NCBI GenBank assembly: GCA_021018995.1
Contig: CM037590.1
Location: forward strand, 100,255,097-100,319,096
Source of the DNA: Chloranthus sessilifolius
Lineage: Eukaryota; Streptophyta; Magnoliopsida; Chloranthales; Chloranthaceae
DNA length: 64,000 bases
Direction: 5' to 3'
The translations under genes were made by a program, and so were the position numbers. A model generated the notes under the pieces. The model saw only the letters and a program-made list of their open reading frames with translations. It was not told where the DNA came from and made no database searches. Positions 47,160 through 59,109 of the stretch are shown one piece after another; positions within the stretch are counted from its first letter, which is position 1; the number at the start of each line of letters is the position of its first letter.

Positions 47160-50100
47160 ACGTGTGTGTGTGGGGGGGGGAATTGAGTCACATGGCAAGG
47201 CATCCCGTATTAGGGAACTGAGCAGTCCGTAGCGGACACAGGGTTGTGACCCCAGGGACTCCACTCCTCTCATGGAGGCTCTACTCCTCATTGAACATGC
47301 TCGCAATTCATAACATGTAAGCATAGGTCGAATACACATGGAATAGAAAATTTTTATGAATGAGATACTACGAGACAAGTACACATGAATATCAGGAGGT
47401 GTATACAAGAGACCATGCAATACGTGGGTGCAAATGTACATCAAATATCCTTCAAGAGACATAAAGATAAATCATGGCGAAAGTGCATAATTGTAAATCA
47501 TAGCGAGAATAAAAATCGCATCATGAACATGATTTCGGGAGAACATATAAGTTGGCAAGGTGTTTTCCCTACCTCAATGTCGATAATACCCGTCAGAATC
47601 ACGTGTACGAGAATCCCACGCTCCACCTAATTCATAATATCCTTGTGAGTTTCTATGCACATTTAGGCCGTCAAACCCACCTGGGTCGATTTCTCAAGAA
47701 TCCGGTTGTTATCCAACTAGTTCTGGCGAAGGAAAAGTCGTCCGATTGACTTTACTAATTTCAAGTGGCACACGAAGTTGCCCCCTTCAAGTGGCACCTA
47801 AAGTCGCCCTCCCAAATTGGCCCCTTTAAGTCGCCCCTTTCAAATGGCACCTAAAGTCGCCCGACGGCTTCCTCTTTAAAGCCTGAAAGTGTACCTAAAG
47901 TCGTTCAGGTGATTTTCACTCGAAAATTTTGGCTTATGAAACTCGCCTAGGGCGAGCTCACTAAAGTAGTTAAGCCCCGTGCCTTAAAGGCAGTTCACTC
48001 TGGCGAGTTAGAGTGTCGCCCTCACTAACTCCTCAACATTATTAGTTGCCCGGGCGAGTTATGCCCAAACTATTTTACCTATAAAACTCGCCCGAGCGAG
48101 TTCTTAATGCCTTTGCTTTCTACCCCTAGCAGTTCACTCGCCCGAGCTGGCTCAGGATTAGCCCGGGTGAACCTGATCACCTCTGTGCTTGGTTGTCTTC
48201 ATCCTCACGCTGACACTCCTCAAAATCCCTTAGGTTTTATGCATGCGATCCGATTCTCATCACCAAATAAGTATAAATTCACTGATTTTCTATTCGATTT
48301 ATACTTTCATCTTTGATTTTTCACGCATCCAATGCATTTTGGCCATCGACCATCGGAGATTATCGTATATCCACACTTCTCCCGTGTTCGACCGTCGAAT
48401 TCATTGCATGTGACCATCGAAATGCTATTTTTCGAATCCTAACTCCTAGAACTTATGTTTTTCAACTTAGTAACGCGGTACGTACCTTTTAGCATGCAAT
48501 TTATAGGACCGATATCGAAACAATTGAATGCTAAGGTGAGAGTGTGTGTCTGGCTCAGTAATTACCCTTCTTACTAGGTTCACCTCGTTTGAGTCCCGGT
48601 TATAATCACCTCTACAGAGCAATGACCTGCACAAGATCGGAAGGCTGGGTTTCAGAGGATCGAAGGAGGGCTGGTTTCTATTCTCTTTTGTTTTCAATGG
48701 AAATGCATGGCTATGCGTGTAAACTTGGGTTTATAGTCTTGGTTTTTGATTTGGTGTGTAGGCTGCACAAACTAAAGAGGGTGTATGGGCCATCATGTGG
48801 TTATCTCTTATTGGATCTTGAATGCATGGGTCTTAACTGATTCAAAGGGTCTTACATGGGTCAGACCCAAATACCAAAAGGGCTTATTATCCCAAAGGTG
48901 ATTGTTCCAGTGCGAGGCTTATACACTCAATAGTTATGTTCGGCTACAAGGGGTTGTCTATGCACTGGGTCGATCTAGGATCAGATTCAATACACGACGT
49001 CGTTCCTAGTGTACGGTTAGTACAAGAGTATGTGTGTCGGGTCCAACTACGGTTGTAATCTACTTGTGTGTATACTATCGCGCGTATAGTCGACTCTAAA
49101 TGACACTGATTTATTTACCTATTCACGGTATACAGAACACGATACTGTGTACCAACACCCGATACCGAGTATTAACACGATGTGCAGGGTTCAGATTCTC
49201 GGGGTATTACCGATACTGTATCAAACTAAAAATCTCGCATAGCTTTCCATTGTTCTTGCGAACAGGCTCGTATGAGCACCTCATATTTGGACGAGTTATT
49301 AAAATATCAGCTGAGGATTGGGTCTCATTAGACCAACAGGGTCAGTGATCCTTGCCTTGATTGAGTAAATGACGAAGAGTGCCAGCCTCTGTTTGCGCAA
49401 CATTGAAAATCGAATATTGAATATGGGACCATGGTTGGTGTTTGGTATCACACCAAATTAATTAAAACACTTTAATAATAAATAAGATTTAATGAAACGG
49501 TAAATTGACATTTAAATATGCTCATAAATTTTAATGTACCCGGTAATCTTTTGAGCCTGCTAATATTTTAATTGTGTTAAGTTGTTATTCTGTGTAATAT
49601 TATTTCCATGTTATAACTGCAATCCTTACTTCATAAATGTTATTCTCATTATGTACTGTGAATGTTTATCCTCATGTTAGATAGTAATTGTTTAATATGA
49701 ATTGTACTTAGAATTCTTCTGCTAGTGTTAGGTTAATTTTAATTATTTCATTGATATCACATTATACTGGAGACCTCACTTGCAGTAGCACATATGAACT
49801 TCTCTTACATTACCAGGACTAGAAACCATAACATAATTGACTAAGATTTTATTAAGCTTCATGGCTTACAGTCATTTCATGACCAAAAATTTCAGAGGCC
49901 AGTCAGCAGCCATCTAGTCAGAGTTAGAGGAGCTAGATGAGGAGAGATCCAGGAGTGGTTACTGAGTTGATAGTTTGAGCTTATTTTGCCTATAGAGCTA
50001 CTAGCACCTGCACACATGTGACCTGTTCACACTTGATTTTGACATGATCTTTCTCCTTTCTTTTGTTTTGTTTAAGTACGGTACTTTTGAAAATCACAGA

Positions 50101-51640
50101 TGTATCTCTGTATTTGGACTTTTGTAAATATTTGCCTTTTTAAAGTTGAACTCTTTGAAACTATCTTCTAATTGTCATACTTACGATTCTGTCATAAGTA
50201 GGATTATTTTACGTTAAAAGTTCGAGAAAATCGAATTCGTCCAATCAAGTTAACGGGAATGGGAAAAGAAATGAAAAAAAATTTAAGACGCTTATGTAAA
50301 TTATCAAAAATGAATTAAAAATGTTTCCGCAATTATTGTAAAAGAAGAGAAAGTTTTTTCGCAATGACATTTCCCGTAATATTTTATAAAGAAAAAATAT
50401 ATGGCAAAATGAGACTAATCGGATTATGATTGAATTGTACTTTGGGAAATGAAATCGAATGAATTGTGAAATTGAAACCAAAATAAGATTGAATAATCGA
50501 ATAATGGAGTGCCAGGGACATGGGGGCGTGATAGATTTTGGGGCCACCAAAAATATATAATATAATTATATAAAAAGAAAAGTGCACTTTCAGATTGATT
50601 ATAATCTAACAATTATTGAGGTTTCACATACAGTCACCCATTCCGAAATGTTTCATATCAAGGAGATCTATAGGGTCAAAGTTGACCCTTGAGCTAGTAT
50701 ACAGAAATTTTTAGAATCAGGAACAAAAAAGATTCTAAGTGTTAATAGCATAGTTTTCACCGATTTTGAGGTTATAATATTTGTCAGAATATAAATAATC
50801 ATAGCAATGTGAACCGTTAGATAGGAAGGCAGTCCAAAAGTAAGGGGATCCATGCTTTGATCAAGGCTCAAATCTTCTCAAATCATCAAGATCCGAGCGC
50901 TCAAAGTTAGACCCTAACCTTGGGCACACAAAAATCTGCACACAACTAGGCACTTTGTGTGTCAGGTTTGAAGCCCTTAGGGGCTGTTTGGCTCACACAT
51001 CATGTGTGTACTTTTGAGGGGTATATGGCCCTCTACATTTGGGTCGAAGGGTTTGGTCTTATGTTCAACCCATTGACTTTTATAGTCCTTGAGAGGCATG
51101 CAAAAATGCCCCAAAACCTGATTTTTTAATATTTTTGCCTATCTATCACGATTGTTGTCATTTTTATTGAATATACAAATGTGTGGAGGGTAGATTGAAG
51201 AAGATAAGAAGGCACCTACGTAGTTCCTAGCTATCACGTGAGATCGGATGGTCCGAATTGATATGCATTGACGTAGTTCAATTTCGATGTGCCAAATCGG
51301 CTCCGATTGCTTCAGATCCGTTACATAAGTAGGTATTGCTGTTCAAGTAGGGACCCTACGGTGGTGTTCTGATGGTGGCACACTCTTTGGGGTTGATGAC
51401 TTGGGCTGGGGTTCGATGAAGAAGATGAAGGTGATGGTCTTTGGTGGCGACTGTTGATAAGTAGCAATAGAATTAATTCTATTGTGTAAAAGAGGAAGTA
51501 ATAGGGGGCCGTGTTGTGTTTTGGCTGTAATGGGTGGCTGCTTTAGATAGCTGTAGATGAGAGAGAGAGAGAGGGCTCTCTTACTTTCGGGTATAAGAAG
51601 AGGGTGAAGAGAGAGGGTGTGTGTAGAATCGACAAGGGAT
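47160..51640. repeat. Non-coding LTR-like region, probably one or more solo LTRs
   Basis: 4.5 kb has no supportable gene. Its layout resembles LTR C: the junction AAGGTGTTTTCCCTACCTCAA at 47560 matches AAGGTGTTCCCTACCTCAA at 60398, and both are followed by palindrome clusters. CATGGGGGCGTGATAGATTTTGG at 50520 resembles a gypsy LTR end. Edges and target duplications could not be fixed. Confidence 0.4.
47930..48180. repeat. Cluster of CTCGCCCGGGCGAG-type palindromes
   Basis: ACTCGCCTAGGGCGAGCTC, GCCCGGGCGAGTTATGCC, ACTCGCCCGAGCGAGTTC, ACTCGCCCGAGCTGGC and GCCCGGGTGAAC occur within 250 bases. Just upstream (47770-47870) GTGGCACCTAAAGTCGCCC repeats. Spacers differ between units. Confidence 0.75.
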
Positions 51641-51971
51641 ATCACTACAAAACAAGAGGGGAAATTTACACTTCTGGCCCTATAATTTTGCTTATTTGTA
51701 AAAACGACCCTACAGTTTCACTCTTTGCACAAAAGGCCAGCTACAAGCTAAGCCGTTTCCACGTCAGCACACATATATCAAATGTCTCAAATACCCTTTT
51801 GTTTCAAAACACTTTATATTTTAATACTGTTAAAAACTTTTTACTTTTCACTTTTCACAATTACTGCTGTAATAACTGAGAGAGCGGTAACGAAGCGGCG
51901 ACACAACGGTATTTTTTTTTCAGATATTTTTTTTGCTTTTTATTAAAATTTTATTCTCTACTATCATTCTA

Positions 51972-52256
51972 TCATAGTCTGCTACATTACCGCTATCTTA
52001 GCGCAGCAAAGCGCTATCCTAAGATAGCGGAACATTACCTTGCCGCTATCTTAGACTAGCGTTCCACTACCTTACCGCTATCTTATCGTAGTGGAACACT
52101 ACCCTAAGATAGCAGAATGCTACGCTAAGATAGCAGAACGCTACGATAAGATAGCGTTCCGATACGCTAAGATAACGGTAAGGTAGCGGAACGTTACTCT
52201 AAGATAGAGGCAAGGTAGCATTCCGCTAGACTAAGATAGCGGTAAGATAGCGGTTT
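51972..52256. repeat. Array of CGCTATCTTA / TAAGATAGCG motifs upstream of the DUF1985 gene
   Basis: About fifteen half-sites in both orientations are spaced by short stretches such as GGAACAT, GTTCCAC and GGTAAGGTAG. The array ends about 45 bases before the ATG at 52302. Confidence 0.85.
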
Positions 52257-52301
52257 GATTTTAAAATTATTTTTTTAATTACTTAGTTATTTTTAGGATC
52301 T

Positions 52302-53180
52302 ATGCAGTTACCACTCTTTGATTCTAAGATGTCTAAGCAAATAAAGGCCTACGAGAAATGTACAGGGATTAATGTTAAAAAAATTTACATGCATTGTAAC
52401 GAAGAGAGGAAGAGGATACTAGATGAATCAATTTTCGATCGTCTATTTAATATTTATGAGAATTTAGTATTTATTGGAGACTTCGTTGACACGATATTCA
52501 ACTTTTGGGTCAAAGATAATATTTTTACAGTGAAGAACACCAAATTATTTCTGGATGACGCCAATATATCATTGATTTTAGGCCTTAATATATTATCAGG
52601 TTCTGAGACTGAGCATGTGGCTATAACAGAGGGAAAAATCATTCGATATAAATTCTTCCGGGGTCAGCCGGTTAAAAGGTCTCGTATTGAAGAAATTACT
52701 AATAGTGCTGATCTTTTCAATGATGAATTTTTAAAATTATCGTTGTTATTTCTCGTATATTCATTCTTACTTCCAGACACATACCAGGAAGTGGATAGCA
52801 AATACTTTGACTTAGTTAATAACCTCGAAGAATTCAATAAATATCCGTTGGGATTGGTGGTTTACAAAAATTTAGTTGATTGCATATGTAAAGCGATAGT
52901 CAAAAGAAAAGCGGCAAAAGTGTCGCTAAAAGGGCAATATAACATCTATGGGTGAACTATCACCTTACAGATTTGGGCATCGGAGCACTTTCTAGAAGTC
53001 CACCTCGCTCGTACTCAACAAAAAGGTCCTTTTCGGAGGCTGTTAAAATGGGAAGCAATGAAATTCAACCGTAATCCAAATTATTATCGAGAAAAAATTC
53101 TTAATTCTTCGGTCATCGTCAACCTCGATGTTGAGAAACACGAATTACAATATCGATTAGTTCGACTCTTTTTCAGGTAA
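52302..53180 (+). pseudogene. DUF1985-type transposon protein
   Basis: The open part (217 residues) has NIYENLVFIGDFVDTIFNF, ANISLILGLNILSG and ADLFNDEFLKLSLLFLVYSF, the pattern of the DUF1985 domain that sits N-terminal to Ulp1-like peptidases in plant transposon proteins. A TGA at about 52954 interrupts before TITLQIWASEHFLE, which is the continuation of that domain. The frame then runs to LQYRLVRLFF and a possible splice donor CAG|GTAAAG. Its cellular role is unknown. Confidence 0.7.
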
Positions 53181-53197
53181 AGAGATATATAAAAAGA

Positions 53198-53410
53198 ATG
53201 GAAAAAAGAACAGGAACACCCAACCCAAAAAAATCAAAAGAGTTACATTATAATTACGATGAGGATGATGAGGATGATAACAGTGAAGATAATAACGATT
53301 ACGAGGTCGTTTACGTCACCAAGAGAAATCCAAGGGGAAAGAAATGGAAAATATGTCGTAGCCAACAAGAGAACAGCCGGCTAGGCATCCCCAAGTTACA
53401 AACAAAGTAG
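53198..53410 (+). pseudogene. Acidic/basic linker segment of the same gene
   Basis: The frame has an acidic run (YDEDDEDDNSEDNNDYE) and a basic run (RNPRGKKWKICRSQ), typical low-complexity linker. It probably belongs to the gene above and below; it is not separate. Confidence 0.4.
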
Positions 53411-53493
53411 CGGAGCTTCGAAAAGAGTGTTCGTATATTCGGATGGCAGGTAGAGAAATGAAGGCGATTTCAATCGCGCCTTCTCTATTTTAA

Positions 53494-54274
53494 AAGGACA
53501 GGCAATACAAATTGAGCAACTCAAAAGAGAAAAGAAAACCTTACAAGCAAAAGTAGGGTCACTAGAAGATCAAGTAGCTTACTTGAAGAGCGAAATTACT
53601 GCTATGAAGAACGATCTTGGAGCAGTAAAATCTCATTTGTCAAAGGTATATACTAACTTAAAATATATTATTATTTTTTTATATCATAATTTTTAGATCA
53701 CTAACACTAATAATGGTTAAACTATATTAAATATTATTTTTAGATAACTTAAGATAGCTATCCGCTATCTTAAAATAGCTATCCGCTAACTTAAGATAGC
53801 GGATCGCTATCCTAAGATAGCATATCACTATCTTAAGATAGCGGATCGCTATCTTACGAAAGCGATCCACTATCTTAAGATAGCAGTATGTTAGCGGATA
53901 TGGTGAAAAATTAATTTAACTTTTTTTTTTTTGTAATTATATAGGATGAAATGCTATCTTCAGTGCTGTTTGATACTTTTGTTACCCCCAAGTCCCCTCC
54001 CTCTCATCAATTTGCTCTTGAGCCCTCTATACCAATATCACCTTCTTTCCAACCTCGTGAGCCCTCTTTACCTAAGTCTTCTACCACTCAACCCTTTGCA
54101 CCCCAACCTTCTGAGCCCTTTTTACCTAAGCCTTCTACCACTCAACCCTCTGCACCACAACCTTCTTCCTCTGAACCCATTTACCCTCAATCCTCTCCAC
54201 CCAAGCTTTCCTCCGCTCATCCCACTACACTCCAACCGCCGGTCGACAAAGTGGTTGAAGCTCCAGTAACCTAG
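53494..54274 (+). pseudogene. Coiled-coil exon and Pro-rich exon with a repeat-filled intron
   Basis: At 53494-53646, IQIEQLKREKKTLQAKVGSL and EDQVAYLKSEITAMKNDLG form a coiled coil that stops at AAAG|GTATAT. The intron (53647-53944) contains the palindrome array. The next exon begins DEMLSSVLFDTFVTPKSPPS after TATATAG and is Pro/Ser/Thr-rich, with repeated QPSAPQPS / STTQPFAPQPS units, to a TAG at 54272. Confidence 0.55.
53745..53905. repeat. Intronic array of GCTATCTTAAGATAGC palindromes
   Basis: ACTATCTTAAGATAGCGG and GCTATCCTAAGATAGC are near-complete palindromes. GATAGCGGATCGCTATC joins them. Six or more units occur in about 160 bases. It is the same motif as at 51972-52256. Confidence 0.88.
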
Positions 54275-54474
54275 CCTACTTACGAGTCGCAGTTTGCATC
54301 ACTTAAATCACTACTAGTAAGCTTTTCGTGTCAAAGGGTAAGGTCGACTTAGAAAAGAAGGGCACGGGGTACGAGTTCCGAGCAGGGAAAAAAAGAAAGA
54401 TGCCAACTAAGAAAGAATGTGTAAAATGACAAAGAGTTGTCGTCGTTGAAAAAGAAGAAGAAGAGCCACAGTCC

Positions 54475-55403
54475 ATGAAACATAAATTTATGCTCAGTAT
54501 GTGGAACCGGCCTGCGGATGACGATCCTGCGCTTGTGAATACTATCTCTGATGTTGACGTCACTGTAGAGAATTTAAGGATCTTCAAAGGAAGGGGATGG
54601 CTTGACAATGAACTGATGGACGCATACTTCAAAGTCTTAGAGAGTAAAAATGACTCGATATTTGCGGAAATGACAGACAAGAGCTGGTTTGCATCGGCCT
54701 CGGCCCTGATATTATTATTTTCCTTTATTATTTTATTTATTTGCCTTTATTTATTTACGTCATTCGTGCCTTTCAATTAATGAATTATTCTAATGATCAA
54801 TTACAAACCTTGATTATAGCGGACCACTCAAAATTTAATAAATTTATGGCTGATGAAAATCTACAACCACTCAACAACTTAGATAAATGGGAGGCATACT
54901 GTGACAGGTGGAATGTTCGTCACCAGTGCAAACCGCTTGAGGTCCTATTTAAGAATACGACACGCGATATTAATGCTGTCGATTATGGGACGGTAAGTTC
55001 TTTTGTAGATTACATTAACACTTTTCATATTTCTTAATAAACACAATACTAATTAGATCTCCGGTTACACACAGATTTATTTTCCAATGCATAGCCAGAG
55101 ACATCAACATTGGGCATTGGCTATTGTGTCTATAGTGAATTGCGCTGTGAAGCTAATAGACCCAGTCAACCCAGAGTGTTCAAACACAAAGAAAGTTTAT
55201 TGCATCACTTGCCTTGACTTCTTCACATTGTCGGATTGAGAACTGCTCTCGATCAACCGTGGTAGCTAACGGTGATGGACGGTGTCGATCTTCCCCCCCA
55301 ACACAACGGTTGGGACTATGGTATTTTTGTATTGAAGTATATTGAGTACTATTTTGAACGGTGGAGAATAGATTTCGACGAGAAAAACATGCCGCAATTT
55401 TGA
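54475..55403 (+). pseudogene. Ulp1-type C48 cysteine peptidase, catalytic Cys replaced
   Basis: GRGWLDNELMDAYFKVLESK (about 54591) is the usual start of the peptidase domain (WL.(D/E)..I..Y). After an insertion and an intron, IYFPMHSQRHQHWALAIVSI (55073) gives the catalytic His, and KLIDPVNPE the Asp. QHNGWDYGIFVLKYIEYYFE (55300) is the Gln...Asp-Cys-Gly site, but Tyr (TAT) stands where the nucleophile Cys (TGT or TGC) is expected. Frame breaks lie between these blocks. Ulp1-like enzymes normally remove SUMO or related modifiers. Confidence 0.75.
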
Positions 55404-56044
55404 GTCGAAATTGGGCATTCCTTGTGTACGTTTGGAAAAACAACTGAGTAGCTATTTTTCTTTCACTTATATATTTTTGTGTAAATTCTGTGTAAATTTT
55501 TCTTTCATATATTTCTGTATAAATTTTTGTGCCGATTTTCTTTCTCTTGTATATTTCTGTGTAAATTTTTATTTAGAGGTGATACGTTATTCGCCCATAT
55601 ATTTTTGTATATTTTAATGATTTGACCACTCACACACACCGCTATATCGATCTAACTCAGTTAACACAATAAAAAAAATTTTGAATTTTTTTACCCTTGC
55701 ACCTGATGCCAACTCATCTTGAGTTGGGATCTCTAGGTATTGGATTCTCTAACTGCTTGGCCCGACTTAAAGGTGCATTTACTCAAAAATTTCAAACAAG
55801 GAAACCTCTATTACCAGCTTGGAATCATATGATGCAAATCATTTTTTACCCCTATCTATTTGTCACACAATTGACCTTGCACACACAATTTTGACCATGC
55901 ATACAACATAAAAGAAAGACATTTTGGGAACCTGTGTCATGTGAAAAACATTCATCTATGCCATCCGAAAGCCATGATCTAAGGATTTGTGGTGCAAAAA
56001 AATTGACACGTTACAATCTCTTTGATTAATAGAGCCATTAACCC
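55404..56044. other. No gene recognised
   Basis: AT-rich DNA with TTTCTTTCAC-ATATATTTCTGTGTAAATTT-like imperfect repeats at 55450-55610. Frames here are low-complexity. Confidence 0.4.
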
Positions 56045-56647
56045 AAAAAATAGCTCCTGAATGACATTTAAACACTTAAATAGTATTTAAATGATATTTA
56101 CACTATTAAAATTATATATATTTTTTATCTCACACCATTGAAGTGTGATTTATCATTATCCCACGTGACACACATTTGTGGCGAATATAAAATGTCCAAG
56201 TTGCAATCTATCGTTAGACTATATCTCAGCCCGCTATATGTGGATATTAATCATTGGATTGATGAAATTTAATATCAAATATTAAAACTAAAAACAGTGA
56301 TTGATATAGTCAATACATCTAGAGGTTTAAATCTTCCTAAAACAGTACAAATCATTCACATCTTAAGACGGTAAATGATCTTACACCATTCATGATTTAA
56401 TGTGGGTGATCTGAACCATCAACAATTGGGCCGAGACATTGGGAACCGGACTCTCCTAACCATTTAAATGATCTTACACTTTTAATTATCGGCATGTTTC
56501 ATTAGGCTGAGACAAGTTTAATGATAGATTGCAAGTTGGGCAGTTTAGCTTGATCATAGATGTGTGAGATGCAAACTTTAATTTTAATGGTGTAAGATCA
56601 TTTATATACAATTTGGTATTTAACTGTCGGTGAGGAGCCATTATCCC
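56045..56647. mobile_element. Fold-back element (MITE-like), about 600 bp
   Basis: The left end (AAAAAATAGCTCCTGAATG) and the inverse of the right end (GGGATAATGGCTCCTCACC) align, and similarity extends inward for about 150 bases (TGCAATCTATC(G/A)TTA, TCTCAGCC). TTAACCC occurs on both sides (56038-56044 and 56648-56654) as a candidate 7-bp duplication. Length and duplication suit a hAT- or MULE-type MITE, but the superfamily is uncertain. Confidence 0.7.
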
Positions 56648-56999
56648 TTAACCCTTGAGTAGTGTGAAAGGGCCTACTTTGTGTTAGGTAATTACTCTCT
56701 TTTCAAAACTAAGATTGAAAATTTGAAATGCTTATACAGTACCCATAAAAAGGTTGTTCAACACTTCAACAAATCAGTGCTTCACCGACCTTGTGAATAC
56801 TGGCAAAAGTGCCTAAGTAGGTGTTATAGTACTGCCAGCTAGCTTTCATTGATAACGATTTTTTTATCATCATAGTCACCAATTCAGGTTTTTGTAATAA
56901 TTCGGCAAGAATAAAAAAAAAAAAATTCAAAAAAATTTGACAAGTTCAGGAAATATTCAATCTAATCTCATTTTTACAAATTACACTATGAAATAGGTT

Positions 57000-58681
57000 T
57001 CATATTCTAACAAATTTACATGAGCGGCGGTTATGTCTGTATTCATTACAATTTTTACACCATAGTGGTCGAACTTTGCCTTTAGATCTTATCCTCCTTT
57101 TCTTTGAGCGATCAGCTTGATGTATCCTGTATGGAGGCAAAACTTCATTGTCTCCCCTTAGAACGGTTCATTGGCGCATATCAATGGTCGGAATAAAGTG
57201 TTCTTTGTAAGTTTCTCTAAATAAGGTACTGGTAAACCAATGCTCACAAACTGAGGAATCTCTTGGTCCCTATTCCTGCGTGATAATATACCGATCGCAT
57301 GCGAACATAGTAATCCGAGGATAGCCCAATGCCTACATGTGCACATTCGTTTCTCTAGATCGACACTGTTAGTGTATTGCCCCTGTTTAACTTGAAATGT
57401 ATCACGACCATAGGGAATAACGTTCTTTTAACGGGCCCACCCTGAATTTCGTGTTAGGTGCTCTTCCGCCATCAGTGTCAACACATGAGTCATTTTATTT
57501 CCTTCCTCTTGATGTCGGAGGTAGAATTTGGCTACCTTCTTGCGAATGGTTTCTAACATTGTCACGATTGGTTGCTCTCTGACTATCTTCAATACACTAT
57601 TAATACTTTCTGCTATATTTGTTATCAGCATATCATAACGCTTTCCTGGAAAATATGCGCGCGCCCAAAAATGGTCACAGACTTTTTTAATCCATGTTAT
57701 ACATTTTGGGGGGGCCTCATCTTCTATTTTTTATAAAATTCTTTTAAATTTTGCCTCCGAGAATGCACGGGTAACAACCCAGAATAGCAGTTGGGAGATT
57801 GTATCCTTATATGTATAAAAAAGATTCAAAGGTAGGTGCCACATATAATAGCTATGAAAGGTGTTAGGAAAAGCATTATGTACAGCTTCTATCAACCCCT
57901 TCTGCCGGTGTGATATCAATACAAACTGCTCTTGAAAGTCCTCAATTATGCGTCTCCCTAATAGATCAAGGAACCATGTCCAATGATCTTCATTTTCTTT
58001 GGGTACAACGTCGAACGTTATAGGGAATAAATGTCTATTCTCGCCTCGTAGCGATTAACAGCACTCCTTTGTATCGTCCGCGTAAATGTGTCCCATCTAT
58101 CACAATTATTCTTCGGAAAGTATTACGGAAGCTCCTAATGTAAGGTCCAAATACTACGAAGAACCTCTAAAAGGTATTATCAGGCTCGTGACACAATTCG
58201 GTCTGTACGTCTGGATCAACCCTCTGTAATTCGGTAATATAGGACGGTAACATCTTAAATTGCTCCTTCCAGCTATCTTGGATATCATTCAATACCATTT
58301 CTTTTCCTCTCCATGCTTTCCAATAGCTTACTGTTACATCATATTTTTTTTCAATATAAAAAATTATTGAAGCAGGGCTCTCGTCAAAGACTTTTAACAA
58401 CTTATCCCTCACAAAGGAAGCTATCCATGATGTCGTACACTCGCGATGTCCTCTTCCGAAAGTTGTCATTCCACACGTATGTTTCGGGTGGAAAGTCTTC
58501 ACGACAAATGTGTCCACACCGACCAATTTTGATGCATGTATTCGCCAAACACACCCTACTTCAACACACCTCGCCGTAACTCGAAGAGGACTGGTTTTTA
58601 TTGGTTTAAGTTAAAAATTATTTGCCATAGCAAACTCTTTAAGATCTTTTTAGAAGGATTTTTTATTTATGAATGCCTGAC
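57000..58681 (-). pseudogene. MURA-type (MULE) transposase, decayed
   Basis: Reading right to left: LKEFAMANNF with a stop, LKPIKTSPLRVTARC and GCVWRIHASK (N-terminal zinc-binding domain); FHPKHTCGM; IIVIDGTHLRGRYKGVLL, with the first catalytic Asp; NEDHWTWFLDLLG; LISHRQKGLIEAVHNAFPNT; NIAESINSVLK; the SWIM zinc finger CTCRHWAILGLLCSHAIGIL; and a terminal knuckle CKNCNEYRHNRRSC, then TGA at 57000. In the family the segment near LISHRQKG has Asp where His stands, which would remove a catalytic residue. Frameshifts and stops are frequent. The N terminus is cut by LTR F at 58682. Confidence 0.88.
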
Positions 58682-59109
58682 TGTTATTCACTTAAAAGTA
58701 TCACTTTTCACCTCTTAACCTAGCCTTTGATAGACCTTAAAGTAGTCTAATAATCATTTGTTAAGTGTGTTTTATAGTTAGCAATAATCTATGTAACTTA
58801 ACACAAAATCCATCCTTATTGGTCCAAAGAAGAGGAAGAAGACATGCAAAGATGACAGCTGAACCAAAGCCTAATGGAACACCCTAGTAGTGCTCACCAC
58901 GATGACCAGGTGCTAATCATCATTGACCAAAAGACTAGTAGATGAATGAAGTTGGCTGAGAGTGGAGAAACTGCAAAAGCAGCAAGTGTAATGTATCGGA
59001 GCATAGAAAGACAGATCTCGCAGAGTTGAGAAGCTCCCTCGCCAAGCTAAAGTTGCAGTGGAAGACGCCCTCGTGCAGATAGGACGCGTGGTTAAGAGGA
59101 GAGCTGTTG
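58682..59109 (+). repeat. LTR F, start of a B-family LTR inserted in the MULE transposase
   Basis: TGTTATTCACTTAAAAGTATC begins a block that follows LTR B and LTR A in order: ACCTAGCCTTTGATAG, GTCTAATAATCATTTG, TTGGTCCAAAGAAGAGG. It is cut after 428 bases by element C. Whatever follows F lies beyond the window. Confidence 0.65.

Larger units (their letters stand above)
51650..58681. mobile_element. Mutator-like element with Ulp1-type (C48) genes and MURA-type transposase, decayed and interrupted
   Basis: Plus-strand remains of DUF1985 and C48 peptidase genes (52.3-55.4 kb) face a minus-strand MURA-type transposase (57.0-58.68 kb). Plant MULEs that carry Ulp1-like genes are known. The left edge is uncertain: the sequence from CACTACAAAACAAGAGGGGA at about 51645 may be a terminal region. 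The right part is cut at 58682 by an LTR, so the other terminus would lie outside the window. That both gene sets belong to one element is inference. Confidence 0.6.

Noticed and set aside
47930-48180. CRISPR-like array of palindromic repeats with variable spacers
   Set aside because: Plant nuclear context, variable repeat length and no cas genes; the units are palindromes within an LTR-like region.
51645-51665. CACTACAAAACAAGAGG as the end of a CACTA element
   Set aside because: No matching TTTTGTAGTG end or 3-bp duplication is present on the right within the window; kept only as a possible left edge of the MULE.
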